A stretch of DNA of 64,000 nucleotides from Lysobacteraceae bacterium (GCA_028868545.1 JAGWUF010000002.1:62001-126000); one strand, 5' to 3'. Positions 8,694 to 18,216 are shown, numbered from the stretch's first letter. Program-made: numbers and translations. The notes: a model not told the origin generated them from the sequence alone.

Positions 8694-10925
8694 TCAGAAG
8701 TTGTAACGCACGCTCAGGCTGTACTGGCGCGGCGCGCCGTAGAAGCCGGTGTACACGCCCAGTGCGCGGTTGAGGTTGTAGCCGGTGGTCATGTAGTGCT
8801 TGTCGGTCAGGTTGGTGCCTTGCAAGGACACCGTCCAGGCCGGGTTGATGTTCCAGATCACGCCGGCACTGAGCAGGCCATAACCCTCCTGGGTGATCGG
8901 CGGGCGACCATAGGGCGGCACCTCGGCACGAAGGATTTCGGTGGTGGCCACGACCTTCGACTGGTAGTGGTAGCCCACGCGTGCCGACAGATCGCCATGC
9001 CCCACCGGGGTGCGATATTCAAGATTGATGCCGCCGGAGAACTTGGGCGCATTGGTGAACGCCTGCTCGTGCGCGATGTTCACGCCGGCATACTTGAATT
9101 CGTCGTACTTCGGATCCAGCCAGGCCAGGTTGCCGGTGATCGACCAGTGCACGCTCGGCAACCACTGGTATTCCACTTCCAGACCGTTGACCGTGCCCGA
9201 GCCGGCATTGGTGAAATCGCCGAAGAACGCGTCATCGATGCCATCGCCATTGCTGTCGTAGGCCGTGAACACGGACAGCTGGATGTCCTTGTACTTGTTG
9301 TGGAAAGCGGCAAGGTTGAGGAACATCGTCTGGTCCAGCAGGCCCAGCTTGGCGCCCACCTCGTAGCTGTCCACCTGCTCATCCTTGAACGGATCGGCCG
9401 AACGCGGCACGGCGGTGGCCTGGGCGCGGATGTTGTAGCCACCCGACTTGAAACCACGGCTGGCCGAGCCGTACACCATCACGTTGTCATTGACCTGGTA
9501 GTCCAGCGAGATCTTCGGCGACATGTTGCGGAAGCCGATGGTCTTGTCGAAGTTGGCCGACACCACGCCATTGGGGGTCTGGAAGGTGGCGTCCTTGTAG
9601 CCGATGTTGCGCACGATCGCGTGCTTGTCTTCCTTGGTGTAGCGCACGCCCGCATCCAGCTTGAGCCTCTCGCTCAGATCGAAGCTCCAGTCCGCATACA
9701 GCGCGTAGCTCTTGGTATACACCTTGCCCTGGGTATCACCGAACAGCAGGTTGAAGAAATTGTTCAGCACCTGGCCACCGGCGTAGCCGTCGAACACGTA
9801 GAAGCCCATGACCCCGCGCGACTTGCCGCCGCCGTCGTACATCGCCTGGATCTCGTTGGTGATCTGCTGGTCGTTGTAGAACGCCTTGACGTCGGCGATC
9901 TTGGCCTGGGTGACATCGAAATCGATATTGGTTTCGGTATCGGATTCGCGCTTGGCCAGCACGTACTTGAACGTCCAGTCCTCGCTGGCCCGGAAGTTGG
10001 CAGTCATCGACGCGCCGCTCATCGTCGTGTGGTTGACGTTCGGCATGCCATTGCGCACGTCGTAGCGGCTGGCCAGCGGCGGCGTGTTGGGAACGAAGCG
10101 GTTGGACTCCAGCAATTGGGCGCCGCGGACACCGGAGTTGTCCTTCATGTGATCCAGCGCGAACTGCAGATCGAACGCATCGGTGACATAGGCGCCCAGA
10201 TTCATGCGATAGGCCAGGATGTCCTTGTCGCTGACGCGGTCGCCGGTGACGATGTTTTTGCCGAAGCCATCATTGTTGAGGCTGGCGATCGAAATGCGGC
10301 CACGCAGGTATTCGCTGCCGCCAAGCCCACCGCCCACCGCAGCCTTGAAGTCGCGCTGGCCGTAATTGCCCACGGTCACCGAACCAAAGCCGTTGAAATC
10401 GGCACGCAGGCCCTTGGAGATGTACTTGATCGCACCGCCGATGGTGTTCTTGCCGTACAAGGTGCCTTGCGGGCCGCGCAGCACCTCGATGCGATCCACG
10501 TCGAACACGTCCAGCAGCGCACCCTGCGGGCGGGCGATGTAGACGTCATCCATGTACAAGCCCACGCCCGGATCCACGCCCCACAGCGGGTCGGACTGGC
10601 CGACGCCGCGGATGTAGGCGGTCAAGGTGGTGTTGGAGCCGCGCGCGGCGTAAATGGTGAGGTTCGGCACCTGGGTGCCGAGGTCGGAAATGTCGCGGAT
10701 GTTGAGCTTGTCCAGCGCCTCGGAAGTGAATGCAGTGACCGCCACCGGCACTTCCTGCAAGGTTTCCTCGCGTTTGCGCGCCGTCACCTTGACGCTCTCC
10801 AGCGTGGTGGTCTTGCGCGCTTCCGGTTTGGTTGCAGTTGCTTCCTGCGCCATCGCAGGTGCAGCAAACAACATCGAAACCGCCAACGCGCCGTGGATCG
10901 CCAGACTCAACTGCTTGCGTTTCAT
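8694..10925 (-). CDS. TonB-dependent outer-membrane receptor
   Basis: A 743-residue receptor that should move a specific ligand across the outer membrane using TonB energy. It has a 26-residue signal peptide ending in AMA, a TonB-box-like TLESVKVTA near residue 40, and a plug domain with EVLRGPQGTLYGKNTIGG. A 22-strand-type barrel follows and ends in the expected aromatic (YNF). The strong site GGGAGGAAGG precedes the ATG, which is why the upstream in-frame extension is excluded. The ligand cannot be read from the sequence. Because the gene is divergent from a GntP-type permease and next to hydroxybutyrate genes, short hydroxybutyrate oligomers are a candidate (inference only). Confidence 0.9.
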   Translation of the reverse strand: MKRKQLSLAIHGALAVSMLFAAPAMAQEATATKPEARKTTTLESVKVTARKREETLQEVPVAVTAFTSEALDKLNIRDISDLGTQVPNLTIYAARGSNTTLTAYIRGVGQSDPLWGVDPGVGLYMDDVYIARPQGALLDVFDVDRIEVLRGPQGTLYGKNTIGGAIKYISKGLRADFNGFGSVTVGNYGQRDFKAAVGGGLGGSEYLRGRISIASLNNDGFGKNIVTGDRVSDKDILAYRMNLGAYVTDAFDLQFALDHMKDNSGVRGAQLLESNRFVPNTPPLASRYDVRNGMPNVNHTTMSGASMTANFRASEDWTFKYVLAKRESDTETNIDFDVTQAKIADVKAFYNDQQITNEIQAMYDGGGKSRGVMGFYVFDGYAGGQVLNNFFNLLFGDTQGKVYTKSYALYADWSFDLSERLKLDAGVRYTKEDKHAIVRNIGYKDATFQTPNGVVSANFDKTIGFRNMSPKISLDYQVNDNVMVYGSASRGFKSGGYNIRAQATAVPRSADPFKDEQVDSYEVGAKLGLLDQTMFLNLAAFHNKYKDIQLSVFTAYDSNGDGIDDAFFGDFTNAGSGTVNGLEVEYQWLPSVHWSITGNLAWLDPKYDEFKYAGVNIAHEQAFTNAPKFSGGINLEYRTPVGHGDLSARVGYHYQSKVVATTEILRAEVPPYGRPPITQEGYGLLSAGVIWNINPAWTVSLQGTNLTDKHYMTTGYNLNRALGVYTGFYGAPRQYSLSVRYNF

Positions 10926-11079
10926 CGCCCCTTCCTCCCGGGATATGCAGAACCAGCGGACGGATGCCGCCATTGCCGTGCACGGTAGGCGTTCGCCGCG
11001 CGCGGCGGCATTGGACGTTCGGACAATGGGCCGGGGCGGCACACGCGCCGACACTCCCTGACGGAATTCCGCCACGGGG

Positions 11080-12489
11080 ATGGCAATGTCGTTTCTGATC
11101 GTGTTGGCCGCACTGTGTTTCCTGATGCTGGTGGCGTACCGCGGCCACAGCGTGATCCTGTTCGCGCCGGTGGCGGCGCTGGGCGCGGTGTTGCTGACCG
11201 ACCCGGTGCTGGTGGCACCGATGTTCACCGGCCTGTTCATGGACAAGATGGTCGGCTTCCTGAAGCTGTACTTCCCGGTGTTCCTGCTGGGCGCGCTGTT
11301 CGGCAAGGTGATCGAGCTGTCCGGGTTTTCCAAATCGATAGTGTCCGCCACCATCCGCGTGGTCGGTGCGCAACGGGCGATGCTGGCCATCGTGCTGGTG
11401 TGCGCGCTGCTGACCTACGGCGGGGTGTCGCTGTTCGTGGTGGTGTTCGCGGTGTATCCGTTCGCCGCAGAGATCTTTCGCCAGAGCAACATCCCCAAGC
11501 GTCTGATCCCCGGCACCATTGCGCTGGGCGCGTTCACCTTCACCATGGACGCCCTGCCCGGCACGCCGCAGATCCAGAACATCATTCCCACCACCTTCTT
11601 CGGCACCAACACCTGGGCGGCGCCGGTGCTGGGCTCGCTGGGCGGGGTGTTCATCCTCATCACCGGCATGCTGTACCTGGACTGGCGCCGCCGCGCGGCG
11701 CTGCGCAAGGGCGAAGGCTATGGCGATGCCGCGACCCTGTCCAACGAACCGGCGGCCTTCACCGGCGGCAAGCTGGCGCACCCGCTGCTGGCGATCCTGC
11801 CCTTGCTGCTGGTGGGGGTGGTCAACAAGCTGCTGACCGGCTGGATTCCCGACCTGTACGGCGAGAGCACCAGCTTCGTGCCGGCGGTGATTGGCAACGC
11901 CAAGCCGGTGGTGCAGGAAGTCGGCAAGCTCACCGCGGTGTGGGCGGTGGAAGGCGCGCTGTTGTGCGGCATCGCCTGCGTGCTGCTGCTGGCGTGGAAG
12001 CCGGTGAAAGCCAGTTTTGCCGAAGGCAGCAAATCGGCCATTGCCGGCGCGCTGCTGGCCGGCATGAACACCGCTTCGGAATATGGTTTCGGTGCGGTGA
12101 TCGCGGCCCTGCCCGGCTTTCTGGTGGTCGCCCACGCGCTGGGTTCGATCCCCAACCCGCTGGTCAACGAAGCGGTGACGGTGACGGCACTGGCCGGCAT
12201 CACCGGCAGTGCCTCGGGCGGGATGAGCATTGCGCTGGCGGCGATGGCCGACAGCTTCATCGCCAATGCCCACGCCGCCGGCATCCCGATGGACGTATTG
12301 CACCGCGTCGCCGCGATGGCCTCCGGCGGCATGGACACCCTGCCCCACAACGGCGCCGTCATCACCCTGTTGGCGGTCACCGGCCTGAGCCATCGGCAAG
12401 CCTACAAGGACATTTTCGCGGTCACCTGCATCAAGACGCTGGCGGTGTTCGTGGTGATCGGCCTGTACTACGGCTTCGGCTGGGTGTGA
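11080..12489 (+). CDS. GntP-family permease (gluconate/3-hydroxybutyrate type)
   Basis: A 469-residue inner-membrane permease of the GntP family with about 12 hydrophobic segments, the conserved TYGGVSLFVVVF region near residue 110, and the GSASGGMSIAL segment near residue 380. Family members carry gluconate and related hydroxy acids, and a branch is linked to 3-hydroxybutyrate and ketone-body genes. Its position beside bdhA, phaCE and the oligomer hydrolase makes hydroxybutyrate uptake the most attractive assignment, but this is inferred. A second ATG lies two codons in. The 154-base gap to the divergent TonB receptor contains GACAAT at 11022-11027 as a possible -10 box. Confidence 0.82.
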   Translation: MAMSFLIVLAALCFLMLVAYRGHSVILFAPVAALGAVLLTDPVLVAPMFTGLFMDKMVGFLKLYFPVFLLGALFGKVIELSGFSKSIVSATIRVVGAQRAMLAIVLVCALLTYGGVSLFVVVFAVYPFAAEIFRQSNIPKRLIPGTIALGAFTFTMDALPGTPQIQNIIPTTFFGTNTWAAPVLGSLGGVFILITGMLYLDWRRRAALRKGEGYGDAATLSNEPAAFTGGKLAHPLLAILPLLLVGVVNKLLTGWIPDLYGESTSFVPAVIGNAKPVVQEVGKLTAVWAVEGALLCGIACVLLLAWKPVKASFAEGSKSAIAGALLAGMNTASEYGFGAVIAALPGFLVVAHALGSIPNPLVNEAVTVTALAGITGSASGGMSIALAAMADSFIANAHAAGIPMDVLHRVAAMASGGMDTLPHNGAVITLLAVTGLSHRQAYKDIFAVTCIKTLAVFVVIGLYYGFGWV

Positions 12490-12500
12490 CGGGCACGGGC

Positions 12501-12506
12501 TAAAAT
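12501..12506 (+). promoter_or_regulatory. -10 box for a leaderless dinB transcript
   Basis: TAAAAT ends 6 bases before the GTG start of dinB. No ribosome-binding site lies between them. No LexA-type operator was recognised around it. Confidence 0.45.
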
Positions 12507-12512
12507 CGTGCG

Positions 12513-13610
12513 GTGACTTTCCCGCCGCGCAAGATCATCCACGTCGACATGGACGCGTTCTACGCGTCGGTGGAGCAGCGCGACGATGCTTCGCTGCGCG
12601 GCAAGCCGGTGGTGGTGGCCTGGAAAGGCGCGCGTTCGGTGGTATGCGCCGCCAGCTACGAGGCGCGCACATTCGGCATCCGCTCGGCGATGCCGGCACT
12701 GCGGGCGGAAAAACTGTGCCCGCACGCCATTTTCGTGCCGCCGGATTTTTCCCGTTACAAAGCCGTGTCGAAGCAGGTGCGCGGGATCTTCGAACGCTAT
12801 ACCGACCGCATCGAACCCTTGTCGCTGGACGAAGCCTACCTCGATGTCACCGTACCCAAGCGCGATCTCGGCAGCGCCACCGCGATTGCCAGCGAAATTC
12901 GTGCCGCGATTTTCGCCGAAACCCGGCTCACCGCCTCCGCCGGCATCGCACCCAACAAGTTCCTGGCCAAGATCGCCAGCGACTGGAACAAGCCGAACGG
13001 GCAGTTCGTGGTGAAGCCGGCGATGGTGGATGCTTTTCTTGCGCCGCTGGCGGTGGGCAAATTGCCGGGCGTGGGCAAGGTGATGGAAGCGAAGCTGGCC
13101 GAACTCGGCATCACCACCTGCATGGATCTGCGCCGGTTCGGCGCGGAGCCGCTGGAGGCACGCTTCGGGCGCTGGGGGCGGCGCTTGCACGAGTTGGCGC
13201 ACGGACTGGACGCGCGCGAGGTGCAAACCGAACGCCCCACCGTGCAGATTTCCAGCGAAGACACCTTCCCCACCGACCTGCTGCTGGATGCATTGCCACC
13301 GCATATCCGCCGTCTGGCGGCATCCACCTGGGCCGGCTATGGCAAGGAATGGCAGCGCCACCCCGGCCGCATCGCCCGCACCGTGGTGCTGAAGCTCAAG
13401 ACCGCCGACTTCCGCACCCTTACCCGCAGCCTGACTGCCACTGCGCCACCCACCAGCGAAACCGCACTGGCGCAAACCGCCTGCGACCTGCTTGCGCGCG
13501 TGGGCCTGCCCACGGACACGCGCTACCGGCTGGTGGGCGTGGGGCTGTCGGGCTTTGCCGAGATCGACGGCAGCCTGGCACAGGAGGATTTGTTTGCCTC
13601 TGCCGTTTGA
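12513..13610 (+). CDS. dinB: DNA polymerase IV (Y-family translesion polymerase)
   Basis: An error-prone polymerase that extends past damaged bases. The 365-residue protein has the Y-family metal sites in HVDMDAFYASVEQ (Asp12, Asp14) and SLDEAYLD (Asp106, Glu107), the little-finger domain in the second half, and near its end the pentapeptide QEDLF, which fits the sliding-clamp-binding motif. Translation starts at GTG, just after a -10 box, so the mRNA appears leaderless. It follows the GntP permease by 23 bases but has this promoter of its own. Confidence 0.95.
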   Translation: MTFPPRKIIHVDMDAFYASVEQRDDASLRGKPVVVAWKGARSVVCAASYEARTFGIRSAMPALRAEKLCPHAIFVPPDFSRYKAVSKQVRGIFERYTDRIEPLSLDEAYLDVTVPKRDLGSATAIASEIRAAIFAETRLTASAGIAPNKFLAKIASDWNKPNGQFVVKPAMVDAFLAPLAVGKLPGVGKVMEAKLAELGITTCMDLRRFGAEPLEARFGRWGRRLHELAHGLDAREVQTERPTVQISSEDTFPTDLLLDALPPHIRRLAASTWAGYGKEWQRHPGRIARTVVLKLKTADFRTLTRSLTATAPPTSETALAQTACDLLARVGLPTDTRYRLVGVGLSGFAEIDGSLAQEDLFASAV

Positions 13611-13716
13611 AGACGTCCCCGTTCAAAGCCGTCCCGGGGAAAAGCCCCTCTGCGGCCGCATGCCCTGACGCCTGGCGTGGAATCTTTGCTCGATTCCGAC
13701 AGGTCAGGATGCGGCC

Positions 13717-14940
13717 ATGACCACTGCGCGCCGTGCGACACCCTCGGTTTCTCCGTTCGCGGAGGACTTGCGCGGCATTTGCCGATTGTTGATGGAGGGG
13801 GTCCGGGCCACCACCGACCTTGCCGAGAACGTGCACGCCAATGTGTTGGGTGTGCCGGCGCGGGTGCTGGTTGGTGCCGGCGGCACGCGCACGCGCGGCA
13901 TTGCACGACTTGCCTATTCGGCCGTTCGTGGCACGTCCGATCTGGTGGGCAGCGGACTGGAGGGTGCATTGACCAAGCTGTCCAGGCACCTGCCTGAAGA
14001 TGCCGCATCGCCGCGCCGTGACGCGATGTTGGCGGTCCTCAACGGCGTATTGGGTGACCATTTGCAGACCAGCGGAAACCCACTGGCGATTCAGGCCACG
14101 TTGCGCAGCCAAGGCCAGCCGCTGCGGCGGGATGGGCAAGGCCGGCTCATCGCGCCGCCTGCGGCCACCGAAAAACTGCTGATTCAAGTGCACGGTCTGT
14201 GCATGAATGCCGCGCAGTGGCGGCATCAGGGCCATGATCACGGCGCACAGCTGGCGGCCGACCACGGGTATACCGCCGTGCATTTCCACTACAACACGGG
14301 CCTGACCATCGCCAGCAATGGGCGCGAGCTGGCGCGATGGCTGCAAGGTTTGTTGGCGGCATGGCCGGTGCCGATCGAACGCTTTGCCATCCTCGCGCAC
14401 AGCATGGGCGGACTGGTGACGCGGGCGGCGTTGCTGGAGGCCGACGCACAGTCGCAAGCCTGGGTGCAGCAGCTGGATCAGGTGGTATTTCTGGGCACGC
14501 CCCACCACGGTGCGCCGCTGGAACGCGCCGGGCACCTGCTGCAAGCCACGCTGGGGTTGACGCCCTGGACGGCGCCGTTCGTGCGTATTGGTGCGTTGCG
14601 CAGTGCCGGCATCCGCGACTTGCGTCACGGCAGCCTCACCGACCCGCTGTCCATCACGCAAGCGGTTACGGCATCCCCCAGGCACTCCGTTTTCCACCCG
14701 TTGCCCAGCGGCATACGCGGGTATGCGGTAGCGGGCTCCACGCAGGCGGCCGCGAGCAACCGGCGCATGCCCCGTGGCGATGGCCTGGTGCCCATCACCA
14801 GTGCCCTGGGCGAACACCGTGACCCCCGCCGCAGCCTGCACCTGCCTCCTGCGCACACGCTGCGGGTGATGGGCACGGGACATCTGGCCCTGCTCAGCAG
14901 CCCCGATGTTTACCGCCAGCTGGAGCATTGGCTGGCCTGA
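13717..14940 (+). CDS. Lipase-like alpha/beta hydrolase
   Basis: A 407-residue hydrolase without an evident signal peptide. A VHGLCMNA segment near residue 160 fits the oxyanion-hole strand. AHSMGG places the nucleophile at about Ser229, followed by FLGTPHHGAPLERAG, a sequence typical of PGAP1/triacylglycerol-lipase-like hydrolases. A DGLVP segment and GTGHLALL near the C-terminus are likely to hold the acid and histidine. The first 150 residues are helical and not assignable. The substrate is unknown; an ester or lipid is expected. It stands alone between dinB and an MHS transporter gene. Confidence 0.75.
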   Translation: MTTARRATPSVSPFAEDLRGICRLLMEGVRATTDLAENVHANVLGVPARVLVGAGGTRTRGIARLAYSAVRGTSDLVGSGLEGALTKLSRHLPEDAASPRRDAMLAVLNGVLGDHLQTSGNPLAIQATLRSQGQPLRRDGQGRLIAPPAATEKLLIQVHGLCMNAAQWRHQGHDHGAQLAADHGYTAVHFHYNTGLTIASNGRELARWLQGLLAAWPVPIERFAILAHSMGGLVTRAALLEADAQSQAWVQQLDQVVFLGTPHHGAPLERAGHLLQATLGLTPWTAPFVRIGALRSAGIRDLRHGSLTDPLSITQAVTASPRHSVFHPLPSGIRGYAVAGSTQAAASNRRMPRGDGLVPITSALGEHRDPRRSLHLPPAHTLRVMGTGHLALLSSPDVYRQLEHWLA

Positions 14941-15005
14941 TGAAGGTGCAAGCCTGTGGCACGGCACTGCTTTCGCCCCTTGTCGCCTTGCCCTACCCTT
15001 GGCGG

Positions 15006-16277
15006 ATGAACGACATCCATGCCACTGCGCGATTGACCGCACAGCAACGCAAGACGCTGTTCCTCGCTGCGTTGGGCGGCGCACTGGAGTTCTATGACTT
15101 CGTGGTGTTCGTGTTCTTCGCCACCACCATGGGCGCGCTGTTTTTCCCGGCCGACATGCCGCCGTGGCTGAAGCTGGTGCAGACCTTCGGCATCTTCGCC
15201 GCCGGCTACCTGGCGCGGCCGCTGGGCGGTGTGGTGATGGCGCATTTCGGCGACATCACCGGACGCAAGCGGATGTTCATGCTCAGCATCCTGCTGATGG
15301 CCATCCCCACCCTGCTGATGGGCCTGCTGCCCACCTTTGCGCAGATCGGCGTGGCCGCACCCATCCTGCTGCTGGTGCTGCGCATCCTGCAGGGGGCGGC
15401 GATCGGTGGCGAGGCGCCGGGGGCATGGGTGTTCGTCAGCGAGCACGTGGCCGCGAACCGCCGCAACTTCGCCTGCGGTGGATTGTCGCTGGGCCTGCTG
15501 GCCGGCATCCTGCTGGGCTCGCTGGTGGCACTGGTCATCAACACGCAACTGGATGACGTCCACCTGCTGGCCTGGGGCTGGCGCATCCCGTTCGTGCTGG
15601 GGGGCGTGTTCGGCCTGCTGGCACTGCATCTGCGCCGGCAATTGCACGAAACCCCGGTGTTTGCGGAACTGCAAGCCCAGCGCCGGCTGGCGCAGGAGTT
15701 GCCGCTCAAGGCCGTGCTGCGCGAACACGCCGGCGCGGTGGCGCTGGGCATGTTGCTGACCTGGCTGCTCACCGCTGCGGTGGTGGTGACCATCCTGATG
15801 ATGCCCACCTTCCTGCAGGGCATGGGCGTGTCACGCAGCGATGCGCTGACCGGCAACGCACTGGCGGTGTTGGCGGCGATGGCGTCGAACCTGATCGCCG
15901 GCGCGCTGGCTGACCGGTTTGGTGCCGGCCGCGTGCTGTCGCTGTGGAGTCTGTTGCTGGGGGCGGCGTTCTGGGGGTTTTTCCACGCCGCCCAGACCGG
16001 CGCGTATTCGCACGCGCTGTATGCGCTGGCCGGCAGTGCGGTGGGGCTGACCGCGATGATCCCCGCCATCGCACTCGCCGGATTCCCCGCGCAGGTGCGC
16101 TTTTCGGGCCTGTCGTTTTCCTACAACGTGGCCTACGCGATCGCCGGCGGCCTGACCCCGGTGTTGCTCAGCCTGGCGCTGAAAACCAACCCCGCCGCGC
16201 CGCTGCACTACATGCTGGCGATGGCGGCGCTGGGGCTGGTGCTGGGTGCGGTGGTGGAAGTCAGGGACGCACGCTAG
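15006..16277 (+). CDS. MFS transporter of the metabolite:H+ symporter (MHS) type
   Basis: A 423-residue, 12-segment transporter. The start of the first membrane segment, GALEFYDFVVF, and the loop AHFGDITGRKRMFM are characteristic of the MHS branch of the major facilitator superfamily, which carries dicarboxylates, betaine, shikimate and similar compounds. The substrate cannot be assigned. The frame is open further upstream, but MNDIHAT at 15006 is the natural start because residues before it are not membrane-like and TACCCT lies 6 bases upstream. Its stop is one base from the end of the convergent ester hydrolase gene. Confidence 0.82.
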   Translation: MNDIHATARLTAQQRKTLFLAALGGALEFYDFVVFVFFATTMGALFFPADMPPWLKLVQTFGIFAAGYLARPLGGVVMAHFGDITGRKRMFMLSILLMAIPTLLMGLLPTFAQIGVAAPILLLVLRILQGAAIGGEAPGAWVFVSEHVAANRRNFACGGLSLGLLAGILLGSLVALVINTQLDDVHLLAWGWRIPFVLGGVFGLLALHLRRQLHETPVFAELQAQRRLAQELPLKAVLREHAGAVALGMLLTWLLTAAVVVTILMMPTFLQGMGVSRSDALTGNALAVLAAMASNLIAGALADRFGAGRVLSLWSLLLGAAFWGFFHAAQTGAYSHALYALAGSAVGLTAMIPAIALAGFPAQVRFSGLSFSYNVAYAIAGGLTPVLLSLALKTNPAAPLHYMLAMAALGLVLGAVVEVRDAR

Positions 16278-16278
16278 G

Positions 16279-18216
16279 TCAAGGCAATGTGCCCGACGTC
16301 ACCGGCAGTTCGATGAAGCTGGCCTGTTGCGGCGTGGCCCAGATCCGCTGGGTGGCCTTGCGATAGTCGCCGGGTTTGGCGTTGAAGATGTTGCCGACGA
16401 AGGTCTGCGGGTTGCGGTCGTACAGCGGGAACAGGCTGGACTGGATCTGCACCATCAGCCGATGACCGGGCTTGAGCACATGGTTCACGTTGGGCAGGTC
16501 GAAACGGTAGGCCAGTGCCGCATCGGGCTGCAGCGCCCTGGGCTGTTCGAAACCTTCGCGGTAGCGGCCGCGGAAGATGGTGAGCGCAATCGGCAGTTCG
16601 AAGCCGGCCAGCTTCGGGTCATCGGGATATTGGTCGGGATAGACGTCGATCAGCTTCACTACCCAGTCGCTGTCGCTGCCCGAGGTGGATGCGAACAGGT
16701 GCGCCACCGGCACGCCGGCCAGCGACAGCGGCGCGGCGAGCGGTGCGCTGGTGTAGCTGAGCACATCGGTGCGGCCATCGACGAAGCGCTGGTCACGCAC
16801 CAACCAGGTGGTCCACGTCGCGCGGTCGCCCATGTCCACCGGGCGCGGCACGAACGGCACCGGCTTGGCCGGGTCGGACACATATTCGGCATACGCCGCG
16901 CCGGCGGTGGCCAGGCTGCCCCCCAGGCTGCCATCGGCATGCAGGTACAGCGGCACGGAGGTGTGCGGGCAGCCCTGCGTGCAGCTTTGCGGCCACGTCC
17001 GGTAGCTGTCCCAGCGTTTGCTGGCGGCGTCGTAGACCCAGACCGGTGGCGTTCTGGCCACTGGCGCGCCGGGCTTCAGGTATTGGTCGAAGAACGGCTT
17101 GAGCACGTCGCGCCGCCATTGCAGCGCGGTGTCGCCTTCGAACTTCAGATCGCCCAGGGTGCTGCCATCGTAATTGGCCTGGCTGTGCCGCCACGGGCCC
17201 ATCACCAGGAAGTTGCGGGTGTTGTCGCCGTCCTTGCCTTCCCACGCCGCCCAGGCATGGTTGGCACCGTACATGTCTTCCTGATCCCACAACCCCTGCT
17301 CCCACATCGTGGGCACGGTGATCGCAGGCAGCCTGGCCAGCAGTTTGTCCAGGGCTTGTGCCTGCCAGTAGCCGTCATAGGCTGGGTGCTCCAGCAGCTT
17401 GCGCCAGGCCGGCAGCTGCTCCAACCCGGCGGCGCGCGCAAAATCGCCCACCGCACCTGCGCGCAGGAAATTGCTGTAATCGTCATTGCTGGTGCGCGCA
17501 ATGCCCACCCCCTCGCCACGGGCGGTGGTCTGGCCGGTGAGGTAGCCCAGATTGATTTGCCGATAGGCCCCGTTCTGGAACCAGTCATCGCCGATCCAGC
17601 CGTCGATCATCGGGCTTTCCGGTGCCGTCACCTTCAGTGCCGGGTGCGGATCCAGCAGCGCCATCACCACCGTGAAGCCTTCGTAGGACGAGCCCAGCAT
17701 GCCCACCCGACCGTTGCTTTCGGGCAGGTTTTTCACCAGCCAGTCGATGGTGTCCCAGGCGTCGGTGCTGTGGTCGATCCCGGTCTTGTTCAGCGGCCCG
17801 CGCGGCGGCCGGGTCATCACGTACTCGCCTTCCGAACCATACTTGCCGCGCACGTCCTGGAACACGCGGATATAGCCGTCTTCGGCGAACACGCCATCGC
17901 CCTGCGGCAGCGCATCCACATAGGTGGCGGCATTGGGCGTGCGGTCGGCGCGCTTGGCTGCGTTGTAGGGCGTGCGCGTGAGCAGGATCGGCGCCGCGTG
18001 CGCGCCTTTGGGCATCAGGATGACGGTGTAGAGCTTCACCCCGTCGCGCATCGGGATCATCACCACGCGCTTGCTGAAATCACGTTGCGTCTCGGGCGCC
18101 ACGAATTTCCTGCCGGTGATGTCCGGCGCCATCGGCGCAGTTTGCGCCAGCGCGCTGCCAGCCAACAGCAACGCCAGGGCCAATGTCGTCGCCCGCATCA
18201 TGGGTTGCATCCGCAT
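16279..18216 (-). CDS. Alpha-amino-acid ester hydrolase (CocE/NonD family), secreted
   Basis: These enzymes cleave alpha-amino-acid esters and also transfer such acyl groups to beta-lactam nuclei. The 645-residue protein has a signal peptide (cleavage after ALA, about residue 24), the nucleophile elbow GSSYEG with Ser177, the stretch HPALKV-APESPMIDGW, and WEQGLWDQEDM and MGPWRHSQ that carry the acid and histidine. The match to the structurally known Xanthomonas citri enzyme is close along the chain, including the C-terminal jelly-roll domain. The start is fixed by GGAGGACGGTGCG before ATG. The gene overlaps nothing and is convergent with the MHS transporter. A generic X-Pro dipeptidase annotation would be less specific. 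Confidence 0.88.
   Translation of the reverse strand: MRMQPMMRATTLALALLLAGSALAQTAPMAPDITGRKFVAPETQRDFSKRVVMIPMRDGVKLYTVILMPKGAHAAPILLTRTPYNAAKRADRTPNAATYVDALPQGDGVFAEDGYIRVFQDVRGKYGSEGEYVMTRPPRGPLNKTGIDHSTDAWDTIDWLVKNLPESNGRVGMLGSSYEGFTVVMALLDPHPALKVTAPESPMIDGWIGDDWFQNGAYRQINLGYLTGQTTARGEGVGIARTSNDDYSNFLRAGAVGDFARAAGLEQLPAWRKLLEHPAYDGYWQAQALDKLLARLPAITVPTMWEQGLWDQEDMYGANHAWAAWEGKDGDNTRNFLVMGPWRHSQANYDGSTLGDLKFEGDTALQWRRDVLKPFFDQYLKPGAPVARTPPVWVYDAASKRWDSYRTWPQSCTQGCPHTSVPLYLHADGSLGGSLATAGAAYAEYVSDPAKPVPFVPRPVDMGDRATWTTWLVRDQRFVDGRTDVLSYTSAPLAAPLSLAGVPVAHLFASTSGSDSDWVVKLIDVYPDQYPDDPKLAGFELPIALTIFRGRYREGFEQPRALQPDAALAYRFDLPNVNHVLKPGHRLMVQIQSSLFPLYDRNPQTFVGNIFNAKPGDYRKATQRIWATPQQASFIELPVTSGTLP

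Noticed and set aside
5505-10988. A very long open frame (about 1827 codons) on the plus strand opposite the hybrid kinase and TonB receptor genes
   Set aside because: It is an antisense shadow caused by high GC content. Its translation is rich in Arg, Gln, His and Ala and has no domain, whereas the minus-strand proteins have complete families, signal peptides and catalytic motifs.
13635-13660. GGGG-AAAAG-CCCC after dinB as a terminator
   Set aside because: Only a 4-bp stem and no T-tract.
16279-18216. Annotation as X-Pro dipeptidyl peptidase or cocaine esterase
   Set aside because: The fold is shared, but the GSSYEGFTVVMAL region and the following segments match alpha-amino-acid ester hydrolases specifically.
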